Source of the DNA: Oscillospiraceae bacterium
GTDB taxonomy: Bacteria; Bacillota; Clostridia; Oscillospirales; Oscillospiraceae
Assembly: GCA_015068455.1 (NCBI GenBank)
Contig: SVKO01000004.1
Coordinates: forward strand, 186,001-250,000
DNA length: 64,000 nt
Direction of reading: 5' to 3'
Part shown: positions 17,581-26,828 of the stretch, one piece after another
Numbering within the stretch: position 1 is the stretch's first letter
How the letters are laid out: the number at the start of each line of letters is the position of its first letter
The notes under the pieces: model-generated
The model's input: the letters and a program-made list of their open reading frames with translations, nothing else
Told to the model about the DNA's origin: nothing
The model's database searches: none
Position numbers and translations under genes: made by a program

Positions 17581-17622
17581 AAAAAAACGCCCCTGACAGA
17601 AACAGATGTTCTGTCAAGGACG
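17581..17622 (-). terminator. Regulated terminator of the trp T-box
   Basis: Stem CGTCCTTGACAG / CTGTCAGGGGCG (one mismatch) followed on the minus strand by seven T residues (17581-17587). Confidence 0.92.
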
Positions 17623-17869
17623 AATAAAAACGATTTATCCGCGGTGCCACCTTGATTCACGGCTTGACCCGTGCGCTTAGCGGGATACCAGCATATCCCC
17701 GGCAATTAACGTCTGCCTGCAACGTCGCAGAATACTCAGGAGCGATCCCTTTGACTGCGCCCTCAGCGGTCCATTTGACAACTTGTTTCTTGCCTGATTC
17801 TCAGCATCGCAGGCTCTCTGTAAAGGCATGATTGCCGTTATCTCCGCGTCAACGGTTTCCTATTCGGTT
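17581..17869 (-). ncRNA. T-box riboswitch (tRNA-Trp sensing) of the trp operon
   Basis: On the minus strand the leader carries the T-box sequence GGTGGCACCGCGG (about 17639-17651), the part that base-pairs with the acceptor end of uncharged tRNA. Upstream is a Stem I with the distal AGAGAGCC...GATGCTGAGAATC region. The lower helix GCGG/CCGC encloses an internal loop whose 3' side reads AAATGGA; TGG at 17771-17773 is the specifier triplet, followed by the usual purine, and reads tryptophan. Downstream is an intrinsic terminator (17581-17622). Low charged tRNA-Trp would favour the antiterminator and trp expression. Confidence 0.95.
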
Positions 17870-17875
17870 GGTGGT

Positions 17876-17904
17876 ATTATAGAACGGTTTTTTGCAAATG
17901 TCAA
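17876..17904 (-). promoter_or_regulatory. Promoter of the trp operon
   Basis: TTGACA (17899-17904), 17 bp, TATAAT (17876-17881) on the minus strand: consensus at both boxes, 28 bp downstream of mnmA. Confidence 0.93.
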
Positions 17905-17932
17905 CTGGAAATAATATCCTGTTCCGAGGCTG

Positions 17933-18964
17933 TCAATCCTTCTCTGCGCCGGCGATGATACCGCCGCCGAGGACGTAGTCATCCTCATAGAATACGGCGC
18001 TCTGGCCGGGGGTGACGGCCCGCTGCGGCTCATCGAACAGGAGCTCCGCGCCGGTTTCTGAGGGGATCAGCAGGGCCTGCGCGAACCGCGGCGTATAGCG
18101 CAGCTTCGCCCGCACCCGCCGGGGCGCGTCCAGGCGATCCACGGCGATATAGTTGACGTTCTCCACGGTGACCCGGCGGGAGAACAGCGCCTCGTTGGGC
18201 CCGATCGTCACGTCCGGCCAGGGCTTGGCGAGCACATATACCCGCTCGCCCGCGCTCAGGCCCAGACCCCGGCGCTGGCCGATGGTGTAGCATTCCGCGC
18301 CCCGGTGGGGGCCCAGGTCCGCGCCGTCCATCGTGCGGAAGCGGCCCGGGGTGAGGGAAACGCCCCGCCGGACGAGATAGGCGCAGTAGTCCCCGTCGGG
18401 GATGAAGCACACATCCTGGCTGTCGTGCTTGGCGGCCAGATGCAGACCCAGTTCCGCGGCGATCTCCCGCACCCGGGCTTTTGTGTAGTCCCCCAGGGGG
18501 AAGACGCTCCGGGAAAGCTGGGCCTGGCTGAGGCTGTAGAGCATATAGGTCTGATCCTTGGCGGCGTCGGCGGCAATGCGCAGGAAATACCGCCCGTCCG
18601 ACTGCTCGATGCGGGCATAGTGGCCGGTGGCCATGCCGTCGCAGCCCAGGGCCAGGGCCTCGTCCAGGAACCTGCCGAATTTCATGGCTTTATTGCACAG
18701 CACGCAGGGATTCGGCGTCCGGCCCGCGCAGTACTGGCGGCAGAAATCATCCTCGACGGTGCTGCGGAAGGCATCCTGCCAGGAAAACAGATGGAAGGGT
18801 ACGCCAAGCTGTTCACAGACAGACCGGGCGTCCTCGGCTTCCGCTTCGCCGCCGGGGCGCAGCAGCATGGTCCCGCCGCCGACTTCGAAGCCCGCCTGCT
18901 GCAGCAGGGCGCAGCACACCGCGGAATCCACGCCGCCGGACATGGCGGTCAGCAGCTTTTTCAT
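17933..18964 (-). CDS. mnmA: tRNA-specific 2-thiouridylase MnmA
   Basis: The protein has 343 residues. SGGVDSAV is the PP-loop that adenylates U34; NPCVLCNKAMKFG contains the first catalytic Cys and DSQDVCFI the second, so the persulfide-relay pair is complete. It makes the 2-thio group at the wobble uridine of Lys, Glu and Gln tRNAs. No cysteine desulfurase gene is adjacent, though MnmA often pairs with one. It has its own promoter (18991-19019). Confidence 0.96.
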   Translation of the reverse strand: MKKLLTAMSGGVDSAVCCALLQQAGFEVGGGTMLLRPGGEAEAEDARSVCEQLGVPFHLFSWQDAFRSTVEDDFCRQYCAGRTPNPCVLCNKAMKFGRFLDEALALGCDGMATGHYARIEQSDGRYFLRIAADAAKDQTYMLYSLSQAQLSRSVFPLGDYTKARVREIAAELGLHLAAKHDSQDVCFIPDGDYCAYLVRRGVSLTPGRFRTMDGADLGPHRGAECYTIGQRRGLGLSAGERVYVLAKPWPDVTIGPNEALFSRRVTVENVNYIAVDRLDAPRRVRAKLRYTPRFAQALLIPSETGAELLFDEPQRAVTPGQSAVFYEDDYVLGGGIIAGAEKD

Positions 18965-18990
18965 GGCGCCGCCTCCTTTCGTTTTTCCTT

Positions 18991-19019
18991 ATTGTAGCGT
19001 CTTTCGGCGCAAAAAGCAA
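18991..19019 (-). promoter_or_regulatory. Promoter of mnmA
   Basis: Minus strand TTGCTT (19014-19019), 17 bp, TACAAT (18991-18996). Confidence 0.8.
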
Positions 19020-19028
19020 TGGATGCGC

Positions 19029-19057
19029 TTGTTTCCGGGGAAAACGGATGATATAAT
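19029..19057 (+). promoter_or_regulatory. Promoter of the DUF2156-GNAT pair
   Basis: TTGTTT (19029-19034), 17 bp, TATAAT (19052-19057). Its -35 end lies 9 bp from the outer edge of the divergent mnmA promoter. Confidence 0.78.
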
Positions 19058-19084
19058 AAATAAAAACCCGAAAGAAGGTATTTT

Positions 19085-19984
19085 ATGATCCCCTTTCGCC
19101 GACCGGAGCTGAGCGATCGAAAAGCGCTGAGCGATCTCTTCCTTGCCAGCGCGTACCGCGGCTGTGAGTATTCCTTTGTCAATATCTATATCTGGGGCCA
19201 TCAGCAGTTCGCGCTGGTGGAGGGAGAGCTGGTGCTGTTCTCCCATTGGGACGGACGCAGCATGTACGTCTATCCCGGCAGCCGCAGCCGCAAAACCATC
19301 ATCGAGGCCCTGGAGGCCGACGCGGGCGAGCGGGGGATCCCCATGCGCCTGTACGGCCTGGATCGGGCGGCTGTGGAGGAAATCGAAGGGCTGTTCCCCG
19401 GAAAGTACGGCTTTTCCGCCAACCGGGACGGCTTCGACTATCTGTATGAGATCGAGCGGCTGGCGGAGCTGCGGGGCAAAAAGCTGCAGCAGAAGCGCAA
19501 CCACATCAACAGGTTTATCGAACTGTACCCGGACTGGTATGTCAGACCCATCACCGGCGAGAATCTGAACGCCTGTATGGAGATGGCCGCGGACTGGTAC
19601 CGGGTGCACGAGGATCCCGAGCACGACTACCGGCTGGAGAAGGTGGCCATGTGCCGTGCCTTCCACGCCTTCGACGCGCTGGGCATGGAGGGTCTGGCCC
19701 TCTATGCCGACGGGCGCATCGTCGCCATGACCATGGGCAACCGGCTGCGCACGGATACCTATGACGTCAATTTTGAAAAGGCCTATGCCGACATTCCCGG
19801 GGCATATCCGCTCATCAACCGGGAGTTTGCCAGACTGATCCGGGAGCGCTATCCCGAGATCCGTTATCTCAACCGGGAGGAGGACATGGGCCTGCCCGGC
19901 CTGCGCAAATCCAAGCTGTCCTATCATCCCGACGTGCTGCTGGAAAAATTCCGCGGCTTCCAGAATCCCGAGGTCACCCTGTGA
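19085..19984 (+). CDS. DUF2156 / phosphatidylglycerol lysyltransferase-domain protein
   Basis: The protein has 299 residues, soluble, without membrane segments. The pattern CEYSFVNIYIW, then KKLQQKRNHINRF and the closing YLNREEDMGLPGLRKSKLSY matches the DUF2156 family, a double GNAT-fold domain also found at the C-terminus of MprF where it transfers amino acids from aminoacyl-tRNA to lipids. Without the MprF membrane half the acceptor here is unknown; a cytoplasmic aminoacyl transfer is only a possibility. GAAGG lies before the ATG. It overlaps the next gene by 4 bp. Confidence 0.82.
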   Translation: MIPFRRPELSDRKALSDLFLASAYRGCEYSFVNIYIWGHQQFALVEGELVLFSHWDGRSMYVYPGSRSRKTIIEALEADAGERGIPMRLYGLDRAAVEEIEGLFPGKYGFSANRDGFDYLYEIERLAELRGKKLQQKRNHINRFIELYPDWYVRPITGENLNACMEMAADWYRVHEDPEHDYRLEKVAMCRAFHAFDALGMEGLALYADGRIVAMTMGNRLRTDTYDVNFEKAYADIPGAYPLINREFARLIRERYPEIRYLNREEDMGLPGLRKSKLSYHPDVLLEKFRGFQNPEVTL

Positions 19985-20766
19985 TCGGGCGATGGGCAAA
20001 GCCGGAGGAGAAGCACGATCTGCAGGTGCTGTGGTCGCGGGTGTTCGGCGACGGGCCGGATGTGACGGACTTGTTTTTCCGGCGGTTTCCGCCGGAGCGG
20101 CATACCCGCGTGATCCCCGCCGGATACGGGATCACCTCCATGGCAAACTGGCTGCCGGTGACGCTCCGCGCGGAAGGGAAAGCCTATTCCGGCGCCTATG
20201 TCTACGCCGTGGCCACCGCGCCGGAGCGCAGGGGAGAGGGCCTGGGCAGCGCCGTGGTGAAAGAACTGGACCGGGCGCTGGCGGACGCCGGGCTGGACTT
20301 TGCGTGCCTGTGCCCGGCATCGGCCGGACTCTATGATTTTTATGCCGCCCTGGGCTACGAGACCGCTTTTTTCTGCGGGCATTTCCATGCCGCCCCCGCG
20401 GGCGAGGCTTCTGTGCTGACGCGGATGGACGCGATGGAATACCTGGCCCTGCGCCGGGAGCTTCTGACCGGACCGTTCTGCGACTGGGACGCTGCGGCGG
20501 TTTCCTATTTGCAGGCGATGGGAACGCGGTTTTACAGCCTTCCGTCCGGCTGTGCGGCCGTGAGTCTGCTGCCGGACGGGACGGCTCGGATCTCCGAGCT
20601 GATCGCCCAAACTCCTTCCGCCGCCGCCGGTGCGCTTTGCCGCGCGCTTGGCGCAGAGCGTGCCGAGGTATTCACTCCCGGCACAGACCTGCCCCGGGGC
20701 ATGCTGAAATGGTTCACTTTCGGACAAAAAATCTCCCCCGCGCACCTCGGTTTTGCATTTGATTGA
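19981..20766 (+). CDS. GNAT family N-acetyltransferase
   Basis: The protein has 261 residues and starts with GTG overlapping the upstream TGA. The acetyl-CoA motif is clear: VYAVATAPERRGEGLGSAVV (the R-x-x-G-x-G turn), then ASAGLYDFYAALGYE. The region after residue 140 is divergent and may be a second, substrate-binding domain of the Eis-like type. The acceptor is unknown. Coupling to the DUF2156 gene, itself a GNAT-fold protein, hints at a shared pathway. Confidence 0.8.
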   Translation: MIGRWAKPEEKHDLQVLWSRVFGDGPDVTDLFFRRFPPERHTRVIPAGYGITSMANWLPVTLRAEGKAYSGAYVYAVATAPERRGEGLGSAVVKELDRALADAGLDFACLCPASAGLYDFYAALGYETAFFCGHFHAAPAGEASVLTRMDAMEYLALRRELLTGPFCDWDAAAVSYLQAMGTRFYSLPSGCAAVSLLPDGTARISELIAQTPSAAAGALCRALGAERAEVFTPGTDLPRGMLKWFTFGQKISPAHLGFAFD

Positions 20767-20784
20767 CAAACTTTTCTCCGGCGG

Positions 20785-20813
20785 TTGACTGTGCGGCTCG
20801 CCCATGCTATGAT
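20785..20813 (+). promoter_or_regulatory. Promoter of the amidohydrolase gene
   Basis: TTGACT (20785-20790), 17 bp, TATGAT (20808-20813), 37 bp ahead of the ATG. Confidence 0.8.
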
Positions 20814-20849
20814 TTTGAACGCAAATCAACGCGAAGGAGACACCCCGAC

Positions 20850-21647
20850 ATGCGCAAGCTCGATTTCCACTGTCATATCTATCCGGCCAAGATCGCCGAA
20901 AAGGCCCGGCAGAGCACCGGCACGTTCTACGGCGTAGAGTGCGGCGACTGCACCGGCCTGGCCGAGGATCTGCTGAAGCGGTGCGATGAGGCGGGGATCG
21001 AGACCTGCGTGGTGCACTCCGTCGCCACGAAGCCGGAGCAGGTGGACAGCATCAATGCCTTTCTGCTGCGCGTCAGCCGGGAAAACCCCGGCCGGCTGAT
21101 CCCCTTCGGAACGGTCCACCAGGACACGCAGGATATGGCAGGGGTGGTAAACTGGCTGTGCGAGAACGGCTTCAAGGGCGTCAAGCTCCATCCCGACATC
21201 CAGGGCGTCGCCCTGAACGATCCGCGGCTCATGCCCCTGTATGAGGCTTGCCGGGGAAAGCTCATGGTTCTGTTCCATGCCGGCGACGACCGATATTCCT
21301 ACTCCAATCCCGCGGAGATCATCCCCGTGCTGGAGGCATTTCCGGACGTGACCTTCATCGGCGCCCACCTGTGCGGCTACCACGTCTGGAGCGAGGCGGT
21401 GCCCGTCATGTCGAAGCGGTTCGGCAACCTCTACGTGGACTGCTCGTCCTCCTCCTTCGCCATGGGAAAAGAGAAATTCCGCGCGTATATCGAGGCCTAT
21501 GGCTATGACCGGGTGCTGTTCGGCTCGGACTATCCCATGTGGGATCCCCGGATCGAGAGCGCGGTGCTGGAATCTCTTGACCTGCCGCAGAAGGCCCTGG
21601 AGGATATCTTCTGGAACAACGCCGCAAGGCTTTTGAATCTGAAATAA
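20850..21647 (+). CDS. Amidohydrolase family 2 protein (TIM-barrel metal hydrolase)
   Basis: The protein has 265 residues. LDFHCHIYP gives the H-x-H metal site, GVKLHPDIQG, LFHAGDD and FIGAHLCG the later histidines, and VLFGSDYPMWDP the final Asp block. This is the PF04909 group that contains decarboxylases and lactonases acting on aromatic or sugar-acid substrates. The true start at 20850 follows GAAGGAGA and the promoter; the frame is open upstream but without signals. Substrate is unknown. A bidirectional terminator follows. Confidence 0.85.
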   Translation: MRKLDFHCHIYPAKIAEKARQSTGTFYGVECGDCTGLAEDLLKRCDEAGIETCVVHSVATKPEQVDSINAFLLRVSRENPGRLIPFGTVHQDTQDMAGVVNWLCENGFKGVKLHPDIQGVALNDPRLMPLYEACRGKLMVLFHAGDDRYSYSNPAEIIPVLEAFPDVTFIGAHLCGYHVWSEAVPVMSKRFGNLYVDCSSSSFAMGKEKFRAYIEAYGYDRVLFGSDYPMWDPRIESAVLESLDLPQKALEDIFWNNAARLLNLK

Positions 21648-21685
21648 AAAAACGGCTGCGAGGCATCTGCCTCGCAGCCGTTTTT
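21648..21685. terminator. Bidirectional terminator between amidohydrolase and alcohol dehydrogenase genes
   Basis: An inverted repeat starting AAAAACGGCTGCGAGGCA with A and T tracts at the two ends; convergent genes lie on both sides. Confidence 0.93.
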
Positions 21686-21693
21686 CTGCCTTT

Positions 21694-22866
21694 TTACTTT
21701 GCGGCCCGGAAAATCTCCTCGATTTCCTTTGCTCCGAGGGGGCGGATGCGGGAGAGCTTCAGGGTGTCGTTCATCGTGGCGTCCAGCGCCAGAGCGTGCA
21801 GCGCCTCGTCGCCCGAATCGACGCCCAGCTCGCGCAGACTGCCGGGCATGCCGATGGAGCGGAAGAAGGCGACGGTTTTCTCGATGCCCAGGCGGGCGGC
21901 GGCTGTATCGTCCTGCGAATCGACGCCCCAGACCCGGCGGGCATACCGGGCGAAGCGGGGAATGCAGCCGGCGTACAGATACATCGCCCAGGCGCCCCAG
22001 ACGGCGGCCAGGGAGGCGCCGTGGGTGACGCCGTAGCGTGCCGACAGGGCGTGGCCGAGCTTGTGCACGGAGAAATCCTTGCCGCGGCCCAGCTCCGTCA
22101 GATTGTTGTGGGACAGGCTCGAAGCCCAGAAGACCTCGCACATGGCGTCGTAATCCGTCGGATCGGCGACGATGGCCGCGCCGTTTTTGATGACGGCGCG
22201 CAGCAGGCCTTCGGCGATTTCATCGGTCAGATCGGCGCGGACGCCGGGGATGAAATACCGCTCCATGGTGTGCATCATAATGTCCGTCACGCCGGCGGCA
22301 AGCTGATACTTCGGCAAAGTCGCGCCCAGGGCGGGATTCATGATGGCGAAGGCGCAGCGGTTGAAGCCGGTGTTGATGCCGGATTTTTTGCCGATTGCCT
22401 CGTTGGTCAGCACGGCGGAATCGCTCATTTCACTGCCGGCGGCAGGCATGGTGAGCACCGCGCCCACAGGCAGGGACTTCGTCAGAGGCACCTTTTTTGT
22501 CCAGAGATCCCAGAGCTTCTCGTCCGGATTTGCCGCACCGTGGGCGATGGCCTTGGCGGTGTCGATGGCGCTGCCGCCGCCGACGCCGATGATCAGGTCC
22601 GCACCGAAGGCCAGCGCCTCGGCGACGCCCTGTTCGGCGTGGGCCACGGTGGGATTGGGCTGGGCGCCGCCGAATTCACGGAAGGTCACGCCCGCTTCGG
22701 AAAGAGAGGCCTCCACGCGGCCCAGCAGGCCGCTGCGCACCACGCTGCCCTTGCCGTAGACCAGCAGGGCCTTTGAACCGTATTTGCCGGCGATCCCGCC
22801 GATTTGGTTCTCCACATCCCGGCCGAAGACCACTTCGGTGGGGGCGCAATACTGAAAGTTCTGCAT
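21694..22866 (-). CDS. Iron-containing alcohol dehydrogenase (butanol-dehydrogenase-like)
   Basis: The protein has 390 residues. GVGGGSAIDTAKAIA is the nucleotide-binding loop of type III alcohol dehydrogenases; VTDIMMHTMERYF, VHKLGHALSA and GVTHG supply the Asp and three His that bind the metal. The start beginning CAPTEVVFG is typical of BdhA/YqhD relatives, which reduce aldehydes with NAD(P)H. The ATG at 22866 is preceded by AAAGGAG; a TTG 18 bp upstream is in frame but lies before that site. It follows mscS by 34 bp and may be cotranscribed with ftsH-mscS. Confidence 0.92.
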   Translation of the reverse strand: MQNFQYCAPTEVVFGRDVENQIGGIAGKYGSKALLVYGKGSVVRSGLLGRVEASLSEAGVTFREFGGAQPNPTVAHAEQGVAEALAFGADLIIGVGGGSAIDTAKAIAHGAANPDEKLWDLWTKKVPLTKSLPVGAVLTMPAAGSEMSDSAVLTNEAIGKKSGINTGFNRCAFAIMNPALGATLPKYQLAAGVTDIMMHTMERYFIPGVRADLTDEIAEGLLRAVIKNGAAIVADPTDYDAMCEVFWASSLSHNNLTELGRGKDFSVHKLGHALSARYGVTHGASLAAVWGAWAMYLYAGCIPRFARYARRVWGVDSQDDTAAARLGIEKTVAFFRSIGMPGSLRELGVDSGDEALHALALDATMNDTLKLSRIRPLGAKEIEEIFRAAK

Positions 22867-22900
22867 GTTCTTCTCCTTTTGCAATCGGCGAACGACGGGT

Positions 22901-23776
22901 TCAGTTCATTGGTGAGATTTGATAGTCTGCAGGGCCGCTGCTTTTCGGCGGCTCCGGCGGGGGATCGAAATGTACGTTGACATGGGGATAAGTCATGATC
23001 AGGCCGGCCTTGCTGAATTCGTCGCGGACAGCCGCGGTCACGGAGAAGTATGTAGGCCAGTAATTCTTCGGTTCGCACCAGAACTGCAGCTCGTAGCGGA
23101 TGGCGCTGTCGTCATAGGCACGGACGAATGCCGCCGGCGCGGGATCGGTCAGGGACCCGCCGTGCAGGGCGGCGCGCACCAGAGCGGTGCGGACCTCATC
23201 GGTGGGGCAGTCATAGGAGGCGGTGAAGGGAAGATCGATGCGGCGTTTGCCCTCGGCAGTGTAGTTGCTCACCCGGGAGGAGGCCACGTCGCTGTTGGGC
23301 AGGTATACCGCCTTGTTGTCCAGGGTGATCAGACGGGTATAGATCATGCCGATCTCCCTGACCGTACCCTCCACGCCGCCGATCTCCACGTAGTCGCCCA
23401 CGCGGAAGGGATGGGCTGTGAGCACCTGGATCCCCCCGGCAATATTGGACAGGGTCCCCTGAACTGCCAGCGTGATCGCCAGGGAGGCGACGCTCAGGAT
23501 CGCAATCAGCGACGATACGTTCAGCCCCAGGGTGCCCAGGGCCACCAGGATCACGATGAGATACAGCAGAATGCGGATCAGCGAGCGCAGAAAACCGCTG
23601 AGGCTCTTTTCCAGCTGGGTGCGCTTCATCAGGCGGTCAAACAGGCGGCACAGCAGGAATACTGCCACGATGCCCACCGCCAGCACCACGAGCGCCGGGA
23701 TGGCCTTCTCCAAAGTCAGTGTGGAGAAGGTCTTTTTGAGTTCGCTCACATTTACCTGATCAACCGCGGTCTGCAT
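22901..23776 (-). CDS. Small-conductance mechanosensitive channel, MscS family
   Basis: The protein has 291 residues. Three hydrophobic segments are seen: about residues 27-47, 60-85 and the pore helix region SLAITLAVQGTLSNIAGGIQ. HPFRVGDYVEIGGVEGTVREIG is the signature beta-domain that follows the pore. It opens under membrane tension to release solutes. The start overlaps the end of ftsH by 17 bp, so it is probably translated from the ftsH message. Confidence 0.93.
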   Translation of the reverse strand: MQTAVDQVNVSELKKTFSTLTLEKAIPALVVLAVGIVAVFLLCRLFDRLMKRTQLEKSLSGFLRSLIRILLYLIVILVALGTLGLNVSSLIAILSVASLAITLAVQGTLSNIAGGIQVLTAHPFRVGDYVEIGGVEGTVREIGMIYTRLITLDNKAVYLPNSDVASSRVSNYTAEGKRRIDLPFTASYDCPTDEVRTALVRAALHGGSLTDPAPAAFVRAYDDSAIRYELQFWCEPKNYWPTYFSVTAAVRDEFSKAGLIMTYPHVNVHFDPPPEPPKSSGPADYQISPMN

Positions 23777-25772
23777 CGTTCGGCTCCGTTTCTTCGGCTG
23801 CCCCGGCATCCGCGGCTGCTTCGGCCGCCTGGACGTCGGCGCTCACGGGTGCTTCGGCGTCTTCCTGTACATCGGCATTGTCCGCCGGAGACTCGTCCTT
23901 TTTCTGATCGGCGTGAATGAAGGCCATCAGCTCGTCGCCGGTGATGGTCTCCTTCTGCAGCAGGTACAGGGCGATGTCATCCAGCAAAGCCCGGTTGTCC
24001 CGCAGGACCTCCGTGGCCTTTTCATAGCAGTCGGCCAGCAGATTGCGGATCTCCTCATCGGCCCGGGCCGCGGTGGAATCCGAGCAGCTCGTGTAGCTCT
24101 GGGCGTCGAGGTATTCGTTGCTCACCTGGGCCAGGGCCATGAGACCGAAGTGATCGCTCATGCCGTACTGGGTGACCATGGCGCGGGCGGTTTCCGTGGC
24201 GCGCTGGATGTCGTTGGCGGCGCCGGTGGTCTGCACGCCGAAGACCAGCTGCTCCGCGGCGCGGCCGCCCAGCAGGGTCTGCAGTTCGATGAGCAGCTCA
24301 TCCTTGGAGTTGAGGTATTTTTCCTCCTCCGGCGTGTGCATGGTGTAGCCCAGGGCGCCGGTGGTGTGGGGGATGATGGTGATTTTCGATACGGGCTGGG
24401 TGTGCTTTTTCAGCGCTGCCACCAATGCGTGGCCCACCTCGTGATAGGCGACGATGCGCTTTTCCATGTCCGTCAGCACGGTGCCCTTTTTCTCGGTGCC
24501 CGCGATGACCACCTCGAAGGAGGTGAGCAGATCCTGCTGGTTCACGGCCTGGCGGCCCTGGCGCACGGCCCGGAGGGCGGCCTCGTTGACGAGATTGGCC
24601 AGATCCGCGCCCACGGCGCCGGCGGTGGCCGCGGCGATCTTGTGCAGGTCCACGTCCTCGGCCAGCTTGATGTTGCGGGTGTGCACCCGCAGGGTCTGAT
24701 AGCGGCCGTTGAGGTTCGGGCGGTCCACGATGATGCGGCGGTCGAAGCGGCCGGCGCGCAGCAGGGCCTTGTCCAGGATCTCGGGCCGGTTGGTGGCCGC
24801 CAGGATCACCACGCCCTTGGAAGAGTCAAAGCCGTCGATCTCCGCCAGGAGCTGGTTGAGGGTCTGCTCGCGCTCGTCGTTGCCGCCGAATTTGCTGTCG
24901 CGGGTGCGGCCGATGGCGTCGATCTCATCGATGAAGATGATGCAGGGGGCCACCTTGGCCGCCTGCTGGAACAGGTCGCGCACGCGGCTCGCGCCCACGC
25001 CCACGAACATTTCCACAAAGTCGGAGCCGGAGATGGAGAAGAAGGGCACGCCGGCCTCGCCGGCCACGGCCTTGGCAAGCAGGGTCTTGCCGGTGCCGGG
25101 GGAGCCCACCAGCAGGGCGCCCTTGGGCAGCTTTGCGCCGATGGCGGTGTATTTCTGCGGATAGTGGAGGAAATCTATGATCTCCACCAGGGATTCCTTG
25201 GCCTCGTCCTGGCCGGCTACGTCGGCGAAGGTGACGCCGGTCTGCTTTTCCATGTAGACCTTGGCCTTGCTCTGGCCGAAGCCGCCGATGCCGCCCATGT
25301 GCTTGGACATGGAGCGGGTGAGCAGGGTCAGAAGGCCGTACATGATGGCGATGGGCAGCACCCAGGACACCAGGAAGGAAATGATGGGCGACATCTGCTC
25401 CACCACTTCCTCGGAAACGGTGACGCCGTCGGCGCGGAGCTGGGTCACCAGCTCGTTCAGCTCCAGGTTTTTGACCCGGCCGGTATAGTAGGTGATCCGT
25501 TTGCCCTCGGGTTTCTCCGCTTCCTCCCGGGTGGTGATGAGGATGCGGTCCGAGGTGAATTCCACCTCGGCGACCTTATGCTCGTCGGCCATGGTTAGGA
25601 ATTCGGTATAGGTGATTTCCTTCATCCGCGCCGAGGAGATGGTGTTGAAGAGAGAATTGAACAGGAGTGTGAGCATCAGCGCCAGCACAATGATGGGGAG
25701 GAATTTTCTGAACGGCGAGCGGCCGTCTCCTCCGGGCTGATTGCCCGGCTTTTTGTTAGAATTGGGGTCCAA
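23760..25772 (-). CDS. ftsH: ATP-dependent zinc metalloprotease FtsH
   Basis: The protein has 670 residues. Two membrane segments (about 26-44 and 130-150) flank an extracytoplasmic domain; then come the AAA core with Walker A GSPGTGKT, Walker B FIDEID and the SRH region [21 protein letters not shown], and the protease motif HEVGH. The last 55 residues are an acidic Ala/Asp/Glu-rich tail. The start is a TTG with GGAGG 8 nt upstream; no ATG fits. It degrades membrane and regulatory proteins. It is not next to tilS or hpt, its usual Firmicutes neighbours. Confidence 0.96.
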   Translation of the reverse strand: MDPNSNKKPGNQPGGDGRSPFRKFLPIIVLALMLTLLFNSLFNTISSARMKEITYTEFLTMADEHKVAEVEFTSDRILITTREEAEKPEGKRITYYTGRVKNLELNELVTQLRADGVTVSEEVVEQMSPIISFLVSWVLPIAIMYGLLTLLTRSMSKHMGGIGGFGQSKAKVYMEKQTGVTFADVAGQDEAKESLVEIIDFLHYPQKYTAIGAKLPKGALLVGSPGTGKTLLAKAVAGEAGVPFFSISGSDFVEMFVGVGASRVRDLFQQAAKVAPCIIFIDEIDAIGRTRDSKFGGNDEREQTLNQLLAEIDGFDSSKGVVILAATNRPEILDKALLRAGRFDRRIIVDRPNLNGRYQTLRVHTRNIKLAEDVDLHKIAAATAGAVGADLANLVNEAALRAVRQGRQAVNQQDLLTSFEVVIAGTEKKGTVLTDMEKRIVAYHEVGHALVAALKKHTQPVSKITIIPHTTGALGYTMHTPEEEKYLNSKDELLIELQTLLGGRAAEQLVFGVQTTGAANDIQRATETARAMVTQYGMSDHFGLMALAQVSNEYLDAQSYTSCSDSTAARADEEIRNLLADCYEKATEVLRDNRALLDDIALYLLQKETITGDELMAFIHADQKKDESPADNADVQEDAEAPVSADVQAAEAAADAGAAEETEPNDADRG

Positions 25773-25832
25773 GGCAGAAACCTCCTTTGCCGCGGGCCCT
25801 GCGGAGCAGGGCGGTGATCCATAATCGCAAAT

Positions 25833-25861
25833 ATTTTAGCATAGATTCGGTTTTTAGGCAA
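25833..25861 (-). promoter_or_regulatory. Promoter of ftsH
   Basis: Minus strand TTGCCT (25856-25861), 17 bp, TAAAAT (25833-25838). Confidence 0.78.
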
Positions 25862-25932
25862 CGAGACGGCCGAATCTTTGCTGTAAATTTTCTGTAAACG
25901 TGCCGATGAAGGTCACTCGTGCGGTTTTTTAG

Positions 25933-25961
25933 TTGTATCGTCTGGGATTCTTTGTTATAAT
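25933..25961 (+). promoter_or_regulatory. Promoter of rlmB
   Basis: TTGTAT (25933-25938), 17 bp, TATAAT (25956-25961). Because transcription would start near 25968, the ATG at 25980 is unlikely and the one at 26013 is used. Confidence 0.78.
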
Positions 25962-26012
25962 AGATCCAGAAACATCCATATGCAGTATTACCGATCCAAT
26001 GGAGCAATAATC

Positions 26013-26795
26013 ATGACAGAACGTACCGAACGCGGCAGATTTCGCCGCGAGCAGATGAACGAGGGCCTGATCGAAGGCCGCAACGCTTTGACAGAGGCAC
26101 TGCGTGCGGGCAGGACCATCGACAAACTCTATGTGGCCTCCGGCGACATTGACCGGACGCTCAGCCGTCTGGTGGCGGAAGCCAAACAGGCGGGCGCCGT
26201 GGTGGTGCGCACCGAGCGCGCCCGTCTCGATCAGATGAGTCCCACCGGCGCCCACCAGGGGGTCATTGCCAGCGTGGCTGCCCACGGCTACTCGAGCCTT
26301 GACGACGTGTTCGCCCGGGCGGAGGCCAGGGCGGAGGCGCCGCTGATCGTGCTGTGCGACGGCTTGTCCGATCCCCATAACCTGGGCGCGATCCTCCGCA
26401 GCGCCGAATGCGCCGGCGCCCACGGCGTCATCATCCCCAAGCGACGGAGCGTGGGCCTGACGGCGGTGGTGGGCAAGGCTTCCGCCGGAGCGCTGGAGTA
26501 TATGCCCGTGGTACGGGTGAGCAACATCGCCGCCACGATCCGCACGCTGAAGGAGCGGGGCGTCTGGGTGCTGGGCACCGCGGCGGAGGGAACCACCCGC
26601 CTGTACGACGCCGATCTCAAGGGGCCGACGGCGATTGTGATCGGCAGCGAAGGCGACGGCATGAGCCGCCTGACCGCGGAGCAGTGCGATTATCTGGTCA
26701 GCATCCCCATGCGGGGAGAGATTTCTTCTCTCAATGCCTCCGCCGCGGCGGCGATCCTGCTGTATGAGGCGGTGCGTCAGCGCATCGGCGGCTGA
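26013..26795 (+). CDS. rlmB: 23S rRNA (guanosine-2'-O)-methyltransferase RlmB / TrmH family
   Basis: The protein has 260 residues. The N-terminal substrate-binding part begins at IEGRNALTEALRAG; the SPOUT knot shows DPHNLGAILRSAECAGAHGV, VIGSEGDGMS and IPMRGEISSLNASAAAAILL. RlmB methylates G2251 of 23S rRNA; other TrmH paralogues act on other rRNA or tRNA sites, so the exact target is not proven. GGAG stands 10 nt before the ATG. The next gene begins 33 bp later and is probably in the same transcript. Confidence 0.9.
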   Translation: MTERTERGRFRREQMNEGLIEGRNALTEALRAGRTIDKLYVASGDIDRTLSRLVAEAKQAGAVVVRTERARLDQMSPTGAHQGVIASVAAHGYSSLDDVFARAEARAEAPLIVLCDGLSDPHNLGAILRSAECAGAHGVIIPKRRSVGLTAVVGKASAGALEYMPVVRVSNIAATIRTLKERGVWVLGTAAEGTTRLYDADLKGPTAIVIGSEGDGMSRLTAEQCDYLVSIPMRGEISSLNASAAAAILLYEAVRQRIGG

Positions 26796-26828
26796 GGCCA
26801 TCGACTTTTTTGGAAGGAAGGGCAGACG

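Noticed and set aside
23913..25598. 561-codon plus-strand frame opposite ftsH
   Set aside because: Antisense shadow of ftsH with His/Gly/Val repeats; no start signals.
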